A DNA stretch of 64,000 nucleotides. Origin: AWTP1-13 sp050248715 (GTDB lineage Bacteria > Pseudomonadota > Alphaproteobacteria > Rhizobiales > Hyphomicrobiaceae). A program made the translations under genes and the position numbers. Below, piece by piece: positions 10,430 through 20,196 of this stretch (within the stretch, counting starts at the first letter, position 1; every line of letters starts with the position of its first letter). Under the pieces are notes generated by a model. It saw only the letters and a program-made list of their open reading frames with translations. It made no database searches and was not told the origin of the DNA. The DNA lies in NCBI GenBank assembly GCA_050248715.1, contig JBFWRV010000003.1, forward strand, positions 62,001-126,000, in the 5' to 3' direction.

Positions 10430-11296
10430 TCACTTCCCGGGCTCCGTGGAGACCGGCGCAGGGGATGCAGCGGGTGCCGCCTCAAGCGCAGAGGGCGCGA
10501 CCGATCCCGTCGAGATGGGGCTTCCTGCCTGCGGTGCGGTCTCGGCCTTGGTCGGGGGCGCCCTGTCCACCAGCCATGCCATGCCGGCGAACCACTTGTT
10601 GTCCTCGGGCAGCAGGCGGTGATGCAACCCGGACCACAACGTGTGCGAGGAAATGTTCTCCACGAACACCTTGGTCGGCGGCGTGAACAGAAACACCAGG
10701 CCCGCGGCGGCCGCCATCGCCGCCGAATGCCCCCAGTGCTTTTTGTCGAGCGGCTTCAGCGCTGTGCCGAAGGAGGCCTTGATGCGCGTATCCATCACGT
10801 CGACGGAGTAGATTTCGTCGAGGACAAGGTGCGTGAGATAGCCGACGGCGAGGAACCCGGCCGCCAGCCATGCCACGCCCGGATCGCGCAGCAGCAGCGC
10901 CCAGAACACCCAGGCCGTCACGAACGCACAGAACACCATCGCCAGCAGCGAGTGCCAGATGCCGCGGTGATAGCTGAAGTGGAAGAACACCTCCTTGGCC
11001 GCGTAGCGCACGAACAGCAGCGTGCCGAGCCACAGGATCAGCATCTCGGCAATGGAATACTTGCGCTCCAGCCCGAACAGGACGGCAAACGAGAAGAACA
11101 CGGCGAGCCCGGAGAACATGGCTTGGGCAGGCCGCGAGTCCTTGAGATCGATGTCAGGCAGCACCGATCCCAGCATGCCCGCAAGCGTCACTGCGACGAT
11201 GTTCTCCGGCGCGACCAAGTCCGCGGCCACGGTGATCGTTGCCAGCGCGCCGCTCACCATGGTGCCGACTGCGATGTGCGTGGGGAAATTGGCCAT
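10430..11296 (-). CDS. YdjM-family inner-membrane protein (predicted metal-dependent hydrolase)
   Basis: From the ATG at 11296 (GAGGCG ribosome site) the product has 288 residues. The N-terminal block MANFPTHIAVG with PDIDLKDSRPAQAMFSGLAV, and the downstream FHFSYHRGIWHSLLAM and THLVLDEIYSVD, are the conserved His/Asp blocks of the membrane-bound metal-dependent hydrolase family (YdjM-like, PF04307). Four or five hydrophobic spans are visible, and a Pro/Ala-rich tail of about 45 residues is probably disordered. Upstream in-frame codons would add 60 residues without similarity, so they were not used. It converges with the EamA gene (7 bp between stops). The molecular substrate of this family is unknown. 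Confidence 0.85.
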   Translation of the reverse strand: MANFPTHIAVGTMVSGALATITVAADLVAPENIVAVTLAGMLGSVLPDIDLKDSRPAQAMFSGLAVFFSFAVLFGLERKYSIAEMLILWLGTLLFVRYAAKEVFFHFSYHRGIWHSLLAMVFCAFVTAWVFWALLLRDPGVAWLAAGFLAVGYLTHLVLDEIYSVDVMDTRIKASFGTALKPLDKKHWGHSAAMAAAAGLVFLFTPPTKVFVENISSHTLWSGLHHRLLPEDNKWFAGMAWLVDRAPPTKAETAPQAGSPISTGSVAPSALEAAPAASPAPVSTEPGK

Positions 11297-11466
11297 GATC
11301 GCCTCGCTTGCGCTCGCGGGGTCGGACGCGCAACGAGGGCGCCGCTGGCGCACCTTGCAGCAGATTCGCGCGCTTTCCGAAAGCACGCGGGGGCAATTTG
11401 CTGTGTCTTTCGGCTGTTCCGCGCGTGAGATCTGCGCCGCGAGCCTCCCGAGGGACTGAACCTCGA

Positions 11467-12184
11467 TCAGGGCCAAACCACGCGTTCGGGGAACTGGCCC
11501 ATCGCAATCGCCTCGGGGGGAAGGTGGTTGGTCTCGGTCCGGGGAAAGAGGCGAATGTCGCAGCCGACACGCCGGTGCCTGGCTGCATCAGGTACAAATG
11601 TGCCGTGCTCGATCGACCCGTTGAAGATTGCCAGATCGCCCGTGCGCATTTTTGGGATGAAGAGTTCTGAGCCGATGCGGAACTGGAGACCGGGAGCATC
11701 GTAGTTCGTCACGATGCCCGTGGGGACCAGCGGCGTCCAGATCACGTGCACGCCGGGGAATTGAACCGCAGTTTTCTCCATATGCAGGGCAAGGCGACCG
11801 TCTCCGTTCCCGATCGACGGGATAATGGCGCGGACGCGCACCAGTGCCGAGCCGACATCAGCGCGGATCGAGCTGCGAACGATGGCCTGGACCGCGCCTG
11901 TCATGACCGCCCGGCACAGGGTCGTGCGGCTGAACTCGTTGATTGCCAGCCAGCGCCCGCGTGGTGGGGTCCAGTGCCGTGAGATTGCACGCGAGCCATG
12001 GTCTCCACCACATGTAGAAGGGTGGAAAGTCTGGCCCTGATCCGGCTTTGATCGTCCGCTCGATATGGGCGACATATTCTGCCGCGTTGTGGACAAGCCC
12101 CTCGATCTGCTCGGGGTCGAAGGCGTCAGGAATCACAGCGACGCCGCGAGTTCTGAGCTCAGCAATCGCCTGCTCGAAAGACAT
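11467..12184 (-). pseudogene. Phytanoyl-CoA dioxygenase (PhyH)-like gene broken by a frameshift
   Basis: Two minus-strand frames together encode one PhyH-type Fe(II)/2-oxoglutarate dioxygenase. The N-terminal part (ATG at 12184) reads SFEQAIAELRTRGVAVIPDAFD through ALDPTTRALAGN; the C-terminal part reads from about INEFSRTTL to the stop at 11467 and holds the HMEKTAVQFPGVHVIWTPL and GDLAIFNGSIEHGTF blocks, the latter with the distal metal histidine. The switch is at 11945-11954, where the plus strand has GCCAGCCAGC, a tandem four-base duplication. Removing one copy (GCCA) restores a single frame of 237 residues. It is either a real inactivating slip or a sequencing/assembly error. No upstream ribosome site is obvious. 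Confidence 0.8.
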
Positions 12185-12361
12185 GGAAACGGGCTATCAA
12201 TCGGTTGAGCTACCAGGCGACCTTAGGTCGCGTCTGGACACGAGGCAATTGTCGGGCCCGGACCATGGCGTCATGCATGCGAGCCGCGTCAGCCAAAAGG
12301 GCTGGCATTCGGCGGACGTTCATGTCATGTGCAGCACCACGATCCGCGCCCTCGAGATCGA

Positions 12362-13276
12362 ATGTCGCTCGGCACTCTCATCAACTCGACCGACAAGCTG
12401 AAGCTCGCCGCCATGGCGTCGATTGCCGTGGCGCTTGCCGTGTTCGTGCTGAAGTATCTGGCATATTGGATCACGGGCAGCGTCGCGCTGTACTCCGACG
12501 CACTGGAGAGCATCGTCAATCTGACCACGGCGCTGATTGCTCTCTATGCCATCCATGTCTCGGCCCAGCCCGCCGACCGCCGGCACCAATTCGGTCACCA
12601 CAAGGCCGAATACTTCTCGGCGGTGCTGGAGGGCGTGCTGATCGTCGTCGCCGCCCTGCTGATCTTTCACGAAGCCTACGACGCCTTCATGCGGCCTCGG
12701 ACCTTGAACGAGCCGATGCATGGGCTGCTCGTCAACGGGCTTGCCACGGCGATCAACGCTCTATGGTCCTACTTCCTGATAACGTGGGGCCGCCGCCAGC
12801 GCTCGCCGGCGCTGGTGGCGGACGGGCGGCACCTTGTGACCGATGTCGCGACCTCGGTCGGCGTCATCCTCGGGTTGTCGCTCGCCACTGTCACGGGTTG
12901 GCAGGTGCTCGATCCCGCGCTTGCCGCACTGGTGGCGGCCAACATCCTGTGGGCCGGCTGGCAGCTGGTGCGCGAGTCGCTCAGCGGCTTGATGGATGAG
13001 GCGGTCACCGGCGAGGTGGCGCGCCACATCCGGCAGGTCATCTCCGCCAACGCCGAAGGCGCGATCGAGGCGCACGACGTGAAGACGCGCACGGCGGGCC
13101 GGGTGACGTTCATCGAGTTCCACCTGGTCGTGCCCGGCAGCATGACGGTGGCCGCCTCGCACGGAATCTGCGACCGCATCGAGGCCGCGCTGACCGAGGC
13201 GATCAGCGGCGCCCAGGTGCTGATCCACGTCGAGCCCGAGGAAGAGGCGAAGCAGACGGGCGTGCCGGTGGTTTGA
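12362..13276 (+). CDS. Cation diffusion facilitator (CDF) family metal exporter
   Basis: A 304-residue CDF antiporter that exchanges a divalent metal (usually Zn, Fe, Mn or Co) for protons across the inner membrane. Six hydrophobic spans precede a cytoplasmic C-terminal domain. Metal-site residues are visible as YSDALESIVN in the second span and DGRHLVTDVATSVGV in the fifth; the loop QFGHHKAEYFSAVLEG is the usual FGHxKAE signature. The C-terminal domain (about 210-295) ends with VLIHVEPEEEAK, with His and Glu typical of the cytosolic metal sites. An ATG at 12329 could add 11 residues but the family aligns from MSLGTL. It diverges from the broken PhyH gene. Confidence 0.92.
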   Translation: MSLGTLINSTDKLKLAAMASIAVALAVFVLKYLAYWITGSVALYSDALESIVNLTTALIALYAIHVSAQPADRRHQFGHHKAEYFSAVLEGVLIVVAALLIFHEAYDAFMRPRTLNEPMHGLLVNGLATAINALWSYFLITWGRRQRSPALVADGRHLVTDVATSVGVILGLSLATVTGWQVLDPALAALVAANILWAGWQLVRESLSGLMDEAVTGEVARHIRQVISANAEGAIEAHDVKTRTAGRVTFIEFHLVVPGSMTVAASHGICDRIEAALTEAISGAQVLIHVEPEEEAKQTGVPVV

Positions 13277-13759
13277 GCCCCTTGCTCCGGGTCTGCACAG
13301 ACAGGGGGCGGGAAGGCGTGATGGCGCAGCAGCGCCAGCCCCTCCGACCCATTTCCGCCGACCCGGTCGCCGTGCGAATTGATCTTTACGCGCATGCTCT
13401 GAGCACGCCCTAGGCAAGGGGCGGTCACTTGGCTACACTAATGTCCGCGGAGACCTCGATTTTTGGGGTTCCCCGCCTCGCGCAGAACAGTCCGTCGCCA
13501 AACGAATGCCGCCCCGGCGCCGATCCGCCAGAAGGGCAGGAAGCAAGGCATTCAGCGATGAAAGGGAGATGCCATGCGGACTGCCCGAGCCGGGCGTGCC
13601 TCGGCTTCGCGCATCATCTGCAGTCTTTCGATGAGCACTGCTGGAGGCCAGAGCCTGTCGCGCACGGGCGGCTGGCCTGGCGACTGCTCCTGACCGGCTG
13701 TCTGCGCCTGTCGTTTTCGCCACGCAGGCTCAAGCAAGACTGAATTGGGAGGACGTTCA
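13277..13759. other. 483-bp intergenic stretch upstream of the TRAP binding protein gene
   Basis: No gene with a family resemblance or ribosome site is seen. The region must hold the promoter of the downstream substrate-binding protein gene, whose strong ribosome site GGGAGG is at 13747-13752. No repeat or clear hairpin terminator for the CDF gene was recognised. Confidence 0.5.
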
Positions 13760-14806
13760 ATGATCAAGATGGGGCTGGCGGCTTTCGGCGCCATGCTGCT
13801 GATGAGTAGCGCGGTCTTCGCCCAGGTCGAGGAGAAGAAGTTCAACGTGGTAGGCACGTGGAACTTCCTGACGAATTGGCAGGTGCTCGAGGTGCCGTTC
13901 TGGAATCAGGAATTGCCGAAGGCTTCAGGCGGCAAGATCACGGCCAACCTGAAGTCCGTCACCGAGCTGAACCTCAAGGGCACCGAGGTGCTGCGCCTCC
14001 TGAAGAGCGGCGTCTACGACTTTGCGGCCGCGCTTCCCATCTACGTCGATGACGGCGGCGCCGTCATCGAGGCGACCGATATCGCCGGCGTTGCGCGCAC
14101 CTTCAAGATGAGCCGCGAGGTCACCGACCTCTGGATGGACGAGATGCAGAAGGTCATGAAGGAAAAGCACAACGCCATAATCCTGGCTTCCTTCACCTGG
14201 CCCGAGCAGAACTTCTATTGCCGCGGCGACATCAAAAGCGTGGAGGACCTGCGGGGCAAGAAAGTCCGCGTGCAGGGGGTCAGCCAGGCCGATCTGGTGA
14301 AGGGCTTCGGTGCCTCGGCCGTCACCATCCCCTTCGGCGAGGTGGTGCCAGCGCTCGAGAAGGGCGTGGTCGATTGCGGCATCACGGGCACCATGCCGGC
14401 CTACAAGGCAAAATGGCCCGAGGTCACCGACACATTGTTTCGGCTGCCCGTTGGTTTCACGGCAGCCCTGTGGCTCGCCAACATCAATACCTGGAACAAG
14501 CTGTCGCCGGCCACGCGGGCGCTGATGCAGCGGGAGTTCAAGGCACTCGAGGACAAGTCCTGGAAGACGGTCGAGGCCGAGACCGAGGATGGCGTCCACT
14601 GCACGACAGGCACCGGCCCTTGCCCGGCGGGTCCGCCCGGCAAGCTCAAGCTGGTGAAGCCCACGGAGGCGGACCTGAAGGCCCGTGACCGCGTGCTCAA
14701 CGACACGGTGCTGAAGGAATGGGCGAAGCGCTGCGGCGAAGCGTGCGCGGCCAAGTGGACCGAGACCATCGGCAAGAGGTACGGCCTGGCGGCCAAGACC
14801 AGCTGA
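13760..14806 (+). CDS. TRAP-transporter substrate-binding protein, DctP family (orphan)
   Basis: A 348-residue periplasmic binding protein. Residues 1-21 are a signal peptide with cleavage after AVFA. The mature protein has the DctP fold signatures: FWNQELPKASGGKI, the LKGTEVLRLLKSGVYDFAA segment, and DLRGKKVRVQGVSQADLVKGFGASAVTIPFGEVVPALEKGVVDCGITG, which includes the conserved arginine (VRVQG) that salts to a substrate carboxylate. TRAP systems need membrane subunits DctQ and DctM; neither is present within several kilobases, so partners must be encoded elsewhere or the protein is a stand-alone sensor/binding protein. An insert near 285-300 with two cysteines (CTTGTGPCPAG) and two late cysteines (RCGEACAA) could form disulfides. 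Confidence 0.9.
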   Translation: MIKMGLAAFGAMLLMSSAVFAQVEEKKFNVVGTWNFLTNWQVLEVPFWNQELPKASGGKITANLKSVTELNLKGTEVLRLLKSGVYDFAAALPIYVDDGGAVIEATDIAGVARTFKMSREVTDLWMDEMQKVMKEKHNAIILASFTWPEQNFYCRGDIKSVEDLRGKKVRVQGVSQADLVKGFGASAVTIPFGEVVPALEKGVVDCGITGTMPAYKAKWPEVTDTLFRLPVGFTAALWLANINTWNKLSPATRALMQREFKALEDKSWKTVEAETEDGVHCTTGTGPCPAGPPGKLKLVKPTEADLKARDRVLNDTVLKEWAKRCGEACAAKWTETIGKRYGLAAKTS

Positions 14807-14941
14807 GGCCCGATGCCTGCGAGCGATTGCGGCGCGGGGGGCGCCCCGCCGCGCCGCCGGCGCTGCGGATACGGGTGAAAATGCGGCCGCGCTCGGGCGC
14901 AATGATCGCGCGCGCAGAGGTTTGCGCCTACCCGACGATGC

Positions 14942-15997
14942 CTATTTGATCGCCCTGGCTCCTGTGCCAAGCGAGCCCGCGTCGGTCGGGAAGATTTGCT
15001 TCCAATCCTTTTTCATGTCGGCGACCGTCCAGCCGTTCGCATTGGCTGCGTCCAGCGCCACGTCGAGCCGTCCGAAGTGCGAATGACGATCATAGGCGTA
15101 TTCGCGCTCCGCGTCAGTGTGGTGCACGATCAGCGCAAAGCGACGCCGATCGCCTGCCAATGTCGTCCATTGCAGCATCTCGAGATCGCCATCAGAGTTC
15201 CCGAAAGCCGCGATCGGGCGTCTGCCGATGTGCTCGTTGATGCCGACCGGCTTCCCGGCCTTGTCATCGACGAAGTTGATCTCGGGAAGTCGAAAGAGCT
15301 CGGGGCGGCCGTCCCTCATCTGGAAACGGGTCTTGATGCTGGAGCCCACCACCTGTTCCGGCGGCACGCCATAGACGCGCTCGGTCCAGGGCCGCATGAA
15401 CTCGATGCCGCCGCCGGAAACGATGAATGTCTTGAAGTCGTTCGCGCGCAGATAGGCGAGCAGTTCCAGCATGGGCTGATACACGAGGCTGGTGTAGGGG
15501 CGATCGAATCTCGGGTGGCGGGCCGTGGCCAACCAATCGCCGACTACCATCTCGAACTCGGCGGTGGCCATGCTCGCATGCGTGGCCATGACCAGTTCCA
15601 CCAGGCCGCGCTCGCCTGACGCCGCCAACGTCCTCAGGTCTCCTTCGAGAGCGGCCTTGAAGGGCTGTTTGCTCGTCCACTCGGGGTGCTGTGCCGCCAA
15701 TGCCTTGACGCGGTCCAGGGCGAAGGCGAGCTGCGTGTACATCGGTTGCTCGACCCACAACGTCCCGTCGTTGTCGAAGGTTGCGATGCGCTCCCGGGCA
15801 GGCACGAAACTTTGTGAGCCTTCCTGAGTCACGGCGGCGACGAAAGCCAATATCGAATCCTTGGTCCGCCCCTCATTCCACGAGGGCAGCGGATCGCCGG
15901 CCTGAGCGTGGGCCGCCGTGTGGAACAGCGAGCCCGGAAGGACAGGAACGGCCGCCAGCGCCGACAGAAAAAAACGGCGGTCGATACGCAAGGACAT
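14942..15997 (-). CDS. Secreted HAD-superfamily phosphatase
   Basis: A 351-residue exported haloacid-dehalogenase-type hydrolase. The N-terminus (RIDRRFFLSALAAVPVLPG to AAHAQA) is a signal peptide with a Tat-like RR pair. The nucleophile motif is FDNDGTL with D75 and D77; motif II is the SGGG segment (FIVSGGGIEFM), and motif III/IV is FGNSDGDLEML with the metal-binding aspartates. The fold resembles phosphoserine-phosphatase-like HADs; the natural substrate is unknown. It lies 87 bp downstream of the arylsulfatase gene on the same strand, so the two exported hydrolases may be co-expressed to release phosphate and sulfate from organic esters in the periplasm. Confidence 0.88.
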   Translation of the reverse strand: MSLRIDRRFFLSALAAVPVLPGSLFHTAAHAQAGDPLPSWNEGRTKDSILAFVAAVTQEGSQSFVPARERIATFDNDGTLWVEQPMYTQLAFALDRVKALAAQHPEWTSKQPFKAALEGDLRTLAASGERGLVELVMATHASMATAEFEMVVGDWLATARHPRFDRPYTSLVYQPMLELLAYLRANDFKTFIVSGGGIEFMRPWTERVYGVPPEQVVGSSIKTRFQMRDGRPELFRLPEINFVDDKAGKPVGINEHIGRRPIAAFGNSDGDLEMLQWTTLAGDRRRFALIVHHTDAEREYAYDRHSHFGRLDVALDAANANGWTVADMKKDWKQIFPTDAGSLGTGARAIK

Positions 15998-16084
15998 TCT
16001 GCCCTCCCTGAGTCAGCGCGCCTGCACGCCATTGGCGGCACGTGCGGTCGCCGTTGCAGCGACGACCGCAGGCGCGCCGGTCCT

Positions 16085-17866
16085 TCACTGACCCGGCTTG
16101 TTCTTTACGGCCGCGTCGATCTGCTGCTTCACGGCTTCCAAGTTGAAGGAAGCCGGATCCTGCATCGGCGGGTAATCAATGGCCGTCTTGGCCAGCTCCG
16201 CCACCTTTTGCTGGACGAGGACGAACCGCCAGAACTCGCGGGCATAGAAATCATTCATGTAGCCGCCGCCGAGGTTGTTCAGGTTCTCGGAGTTGATCGA
16301 CGGCGTCCGCTCGAACGGGTCCTGGCGGATGTTCACCATGCCCGGCATATCGGTTGTGACCTTGGCGCCGGGCCAGCCTGACGGCTGGCGAATGAATTGG
16401 AACTTGAAGTCATCCAGCCGAAGCGCGCCCAACTGTGCGCCGGCGAAATAGAAGAATTCGCGGCGCTGGGACGGGCCCTTGTCGAGCAGGAGGTCGGTCT
16501 GGTCGTAACCGTCGAGATGGTTCTTGTACGTTCGATCTCCGAGCTTGACGCCCTTGAGCAGTTGATCGGTGACGTTCGGGTTGCCGGCGGCGGCGAGGAG
16601 CGTGGGAAACCAGTCCAGCGCGGACATGAGGCCGTTCTGCACCGAGCCGGGTTTGATCTTGCCGGGCCAGCGGACGATGCAGGGGGCGCGGAACCCACCC
16701 TCATAGGCGGTCCCCTTGGTGCCTTTGAACGGCGTCATGCCGCCGTCGGGCCAGGTAAACACCTCGGCGCCGTTGTCGGTGCTGAAGATGAGAATGGTGT
16801 TGTCGGCCTCGCCGATTTCCTCCAGGTGCTGCATGATGGCGCCGACGGCGTCATCCATCTGCTTCATGCCGGCTTCGTACAGGCCATAGTTCGTCTCGCT
16901 GTTCATGGTCGAGGCATACTTCGGCGCCAGGAACGTCCAGACGTGCATGCGCGTCGTGTTGTGCCAGAGGAAGAACGGCTTGCCATCGCTCTTGGCCTTG
17001 TCGATGAAGCGCTTGGAATGGTCGACCAGCACCTCGTCGAAGGTCGTCATGTTGTAGGCGGCCTTCTGGAAGCCCTCGGTCATGTTGGGAACGTTGGCCA
17101 TGTTCGGATAGGGTGCCAGCGGCCCTTCATCCACGATGCGCTGCTTGCCGACCTTGCCCCAGCGCGGCATCACCGTCTGGTCGTCATTCTCGGTCGCCCA
17201 GCTGTGCACCAGATTGCGCGGTCCATACTTCGCATGAAATTGCGGATCCCTGGGGAAGGAGTACCAGTAGGGGTCCGACATGGCATCGAGGTGATACAGA
17301 TAGCCGAAGAACTCATCGAAGCCGTGCAGCGTCGGCAGGTATTTGTTGAGATCGCCGAGGTGATTCTTGCCGAACTGTCCCGTGGCATATCCCTGCGCCT
17401 TCAACGCGGTCGCGATCGTGCAGGCTTGGGCCGGCATGCCGACTTCGGCACCGGCCTGGCCTACGGTGGTGAGGCCGGTGCGCAGCGGAATCTCGCCGGT
17501 GATGAAGGCCGCCCTGCCTGCCGTGCAACTTGCTTCGGCGTAATAGTCCGTGAACAGCATGCCCTGCGAGGCCAGCTTGTCGAGGTTCGGCGTCTTGCCG
17601 GACATCATGCCCCGGTGGTAGGCGCCGACGTTGAACCAGCCGACGTCATCGCCCATGATGAACACGATGTTGGGACGCTGGCTTGCGCGTGCCGCCGCGG
17701 GTGCGCGCGGCTGCTGCTGCGCTGCCGCCTGACCGCCCAAACCGGTCGCCGCCACGGCAGAAGCGGCCAGCAGCGTGCCGCTGTTCAGCAGCAGGTCGCG
17801 CCGTTTCAGTCCTGCGCCGCTCTGCGGCAAACCGGATCGGGATTTGTCTTGCGAACTGCTGGCCAC
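16085..17866 (-). CDS. Arylsulfatase (Tat-exported, formylglycine type)
   Basis: A 593-residue sulfatase that hydrolyses sulfate esters. The start is GTG at 17866 with AGGGAG eight bases upstream. KRRDLLLNSGTLLAASAVAATG (20-41) is a Tat-like signal. Metal ligands D73/D74 lie in FIMGDDVGWFN. The formylglycine-site motif is C114-T-A-G-R118 in EASCTAGRAAFITG, that is CxAxR rather than the textbook CxPxR; the cysteine should be converted to formylglycine by an anaerobic or FGE-type maturase encoded elsewhere. HNTTRMHVWTFL and FSTDNGAEVFTWPDGG are further family blocks, the latter with the calcium-binding DNG. The C-terminus is about 60 residues longer than minimal sulfatases. Confidence 0.93.
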   Translation of the reverse strand: MASSSQDKSRSGLPQSGAGLKRRDLLLNSGTLLAASAVAATGLGGQAAAQQQPRAPAAARASQRPNIVFIMGDDVGWFNVGAYHRGMMSGKTPNLDKLASQGMLFTDYYAEASCTAGRAAFITGEIPLRTGLTTVGQAGAEVGMPAQACTIATALKAQGYATGQFGKNHLGDLNKYLPTLHGFDEFFGYLYHLDAMSDPYWYSFPRDPQFHAKYGPRNLVHSWATENDDQTVMPRWGKVGKQRIVDEGPLAPYPNMANVPNMTEGFQKAAYNMTTFDEVLVDHSKRFIDKAKSDGKPFFLWHNTTRMHVWTFLAPKYASTMNSETNYGLYEAGMKQMDDAVGAIMQHLEEIGEADNTILIFSTDNGAEVFTWPDGGMTPFKGTKGTAYEGGFRAPCIVRWPGKIKPGSVQNGLMSALDWFPTLLAAAGNPNVTDQLLKGVKLGDRTYKNHLDGYDQTDLLLDKGPSQRREFFYFAGAQLGALRLDDFKFQFIRQPSGWPGAKVTTDMPGMVNIRQDPFERTPSINSENLNNLGGGYMNDFYAREFWRFVLVQQKVAELAKTAIDYPPMQDPASFNLEAVKQQIDAAVKNKPGQ

Positions 17867-18084
17867 GGCATTTCTCCCTGAAGAAAGCGACTCTCTTTGG
17901 AAAATGGCGGCGCGGACGTGCAGCCCATTGATGCTCCCGCCCGCGGCTCAGACCGTAGGCTTCGCCAAATTTCGGAGCACTCGGGGCGAACCCGGACTAT
18001 CGGAGGGAGAAGACCCGATTGGAACAGCGACTCGTCCTCGCAATCAAGGCACGAGTTTGGGCGGTCCAGTTGCGGTTGCTCGCC

Positions 18085-18816
18085 TCACTTTGAAGAGGAA
18101 AACGCCTTAAGCGATTCTGCGGGTATGGAAATTACGTTGGGGGTCTGCCATGCCGTCGACACGCGCACGGCGCCCGAAGGTAGATTGATTGTCTGCGTAA
18201 TGACTGTGCTGACGACGGCTGCCACGCGTCCATCGCAGTCCAACACGGGTGCACCCGAGGCACCGTGATCGAGCACGAGCCGGTCATTCCCGTCGTGGAT
18301 TTCCAGAAGCGCCGCACCGACGAACCTTGCGTCGGCCCCATACTCGACGAACCTTCCCTCCGCAAAACGCAGATGGCTCTTGGGGTACCCGAGAGTGACG
18401 ACGCGTTCCTCCGGAATCAGCGGCTTGGCCCTGATTGGGAGAACGGTAGCGCCGGTGAATGCGGTTGCGAGCTCGAGCACAGCCATCTTCTCGGCATGGG
18501 AACCTGCAAGCTCCAGAATGCGTGCCGGCGCCGACCCTTTGCTTTCCCTCTCGTCGATCCCGATCTCTCTCCAATCCCGGGTCGAGAGGCGCATCGCCTC
18601 TGCAACGTGCGCCGCGGTCACCAGCAACCTCGGGGACAGGAACCAGCCGGTGCCGCGTATGCCGAGGATGCCGGGCGCTTCCTTTTGTTCTTCTTCAGCG
18701 AATTCCCTCGAGATGTTGACCGTGGACTGGACAAGCGTCGCGGGATCGATGCACGACGCTGCAACGCCGGATGATGCCTTTGCCAGGACGAGAATGGAAA
18801 GCAATACTCGGCGCAT
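18085..18816 (-). CDS. Secreted trypsin-like serine protease family protein
   Basis: From the ATG at 18816 (GGGGGG tract eight bases upstream) the product has 243 residues with a signal peptide (about 1-20). H70 in LLVTAAHVAEA and S188 in DHGASGAPVLD are the expected catalytic His and Ser of the S1/trypsin fold. The usual catalytic Asp in a DxAxL block falls where this protein has EKMAVLEL, so K110 occupies the position and no acidic residue is exactly aligned. It may use the nearby E109, or be inactive. GTGWFLSPRLLVTAAH and the GYPKS segment are otherwise normal. Substrate and partners are unknown; it follows the arylsulfatase gene region on the same strand but 218 bp away. Confidence 0.8.
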   Translation of the reverse strand: MRRVLLSILVLAKASSGVAASCIDPATLVQSTVNISREFAEEEQKEAPGILGIRGTGWFLSPRLLVTAAHVAEAMRLSTRDWREIGIDERESKGSAPARILELAGSHAEKMAVLELATAFTGATVLPIRAKPLIPEERVVTLGYPKSHLRFAEGRFVEYGADARFVGAALLEIHDGNDRLVLDHGASGAPVLDCDGRVAAVVSTVITQTINLPSGAVRVSTAWQTPNVISIPAESLKAFSSSK

Positions 18817-19161
18817 AGCGCCATCCCCCCGATTGCGCATGTTGTGGCGGGCTGCATGAGGCCCGCGTGGCAATCAGGTTATCGCCGCCCGGCAAGCAAA
18901 ACCGTGATCAATGGGCACCATACGCCCGCAATTCCATCGCTCCGCGCAGCCGGTCTGAGGGAGCGCGGTGCGCAGTCTGTTGGAAGCTTCCAGGACGCAG
19001 AGATCGCGCGCGGAGGTTTGCGTTTCGTCAAGGCCTGACGCGCGGCGTCGGCTGGCGATGCCGGTGGGCTTGCCGGTGAAGCAAAGGGGGCATACCCCAT
19101 GACTTCCCCTCGAAGGCAACACGGTCACGGATTGAGGGTCTGACGCCGTGACGCGCCGGCC
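18817..19161. other. 345-bp intergenic stretch
   Basis: No supported gene. A short minus-strand frame of about 84 codons (19128-18874) lacks a ribosome site and resembles no family. The region separates the aldo/keto reductase gene from the serine protease gene, both on minus, and probably carries the protease promoter. No repeat family member recognised. Confidence 0.5.
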
Positions 19162-19995
<834 letters not shown>

Positions 19996-20196
19996 GCAAC
20001 AGCTCCTTGCGATTCCCGGCGTTTCCGTTCGCGAGCAGTCTAGGCAGGCCGGCCGCGGACGTCACGCTTGCGGCGGCGCAACCCAGGTGACTGCGGTGTG
20101 GAGGGCAGCCTGGACCGGCGCCCCTTGAGCCGGCGCGCAAAGGCTGGCAAACAGCAACGGCCGACGCACAGCCGCGGCAGTGGATGGAGAGGAACG

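Noticed and set aside
13429..13743. 104-codon frame before the TRAP binding-protein gene
   Set aside because: No ribosome site, no similarity, typical of GC-rich intergenic DNA.
18874..19128. 84-codon minus-strand frame between the protease and aldo/keto reductase genes
   Set aside because: No ribosome site or recognisable family.
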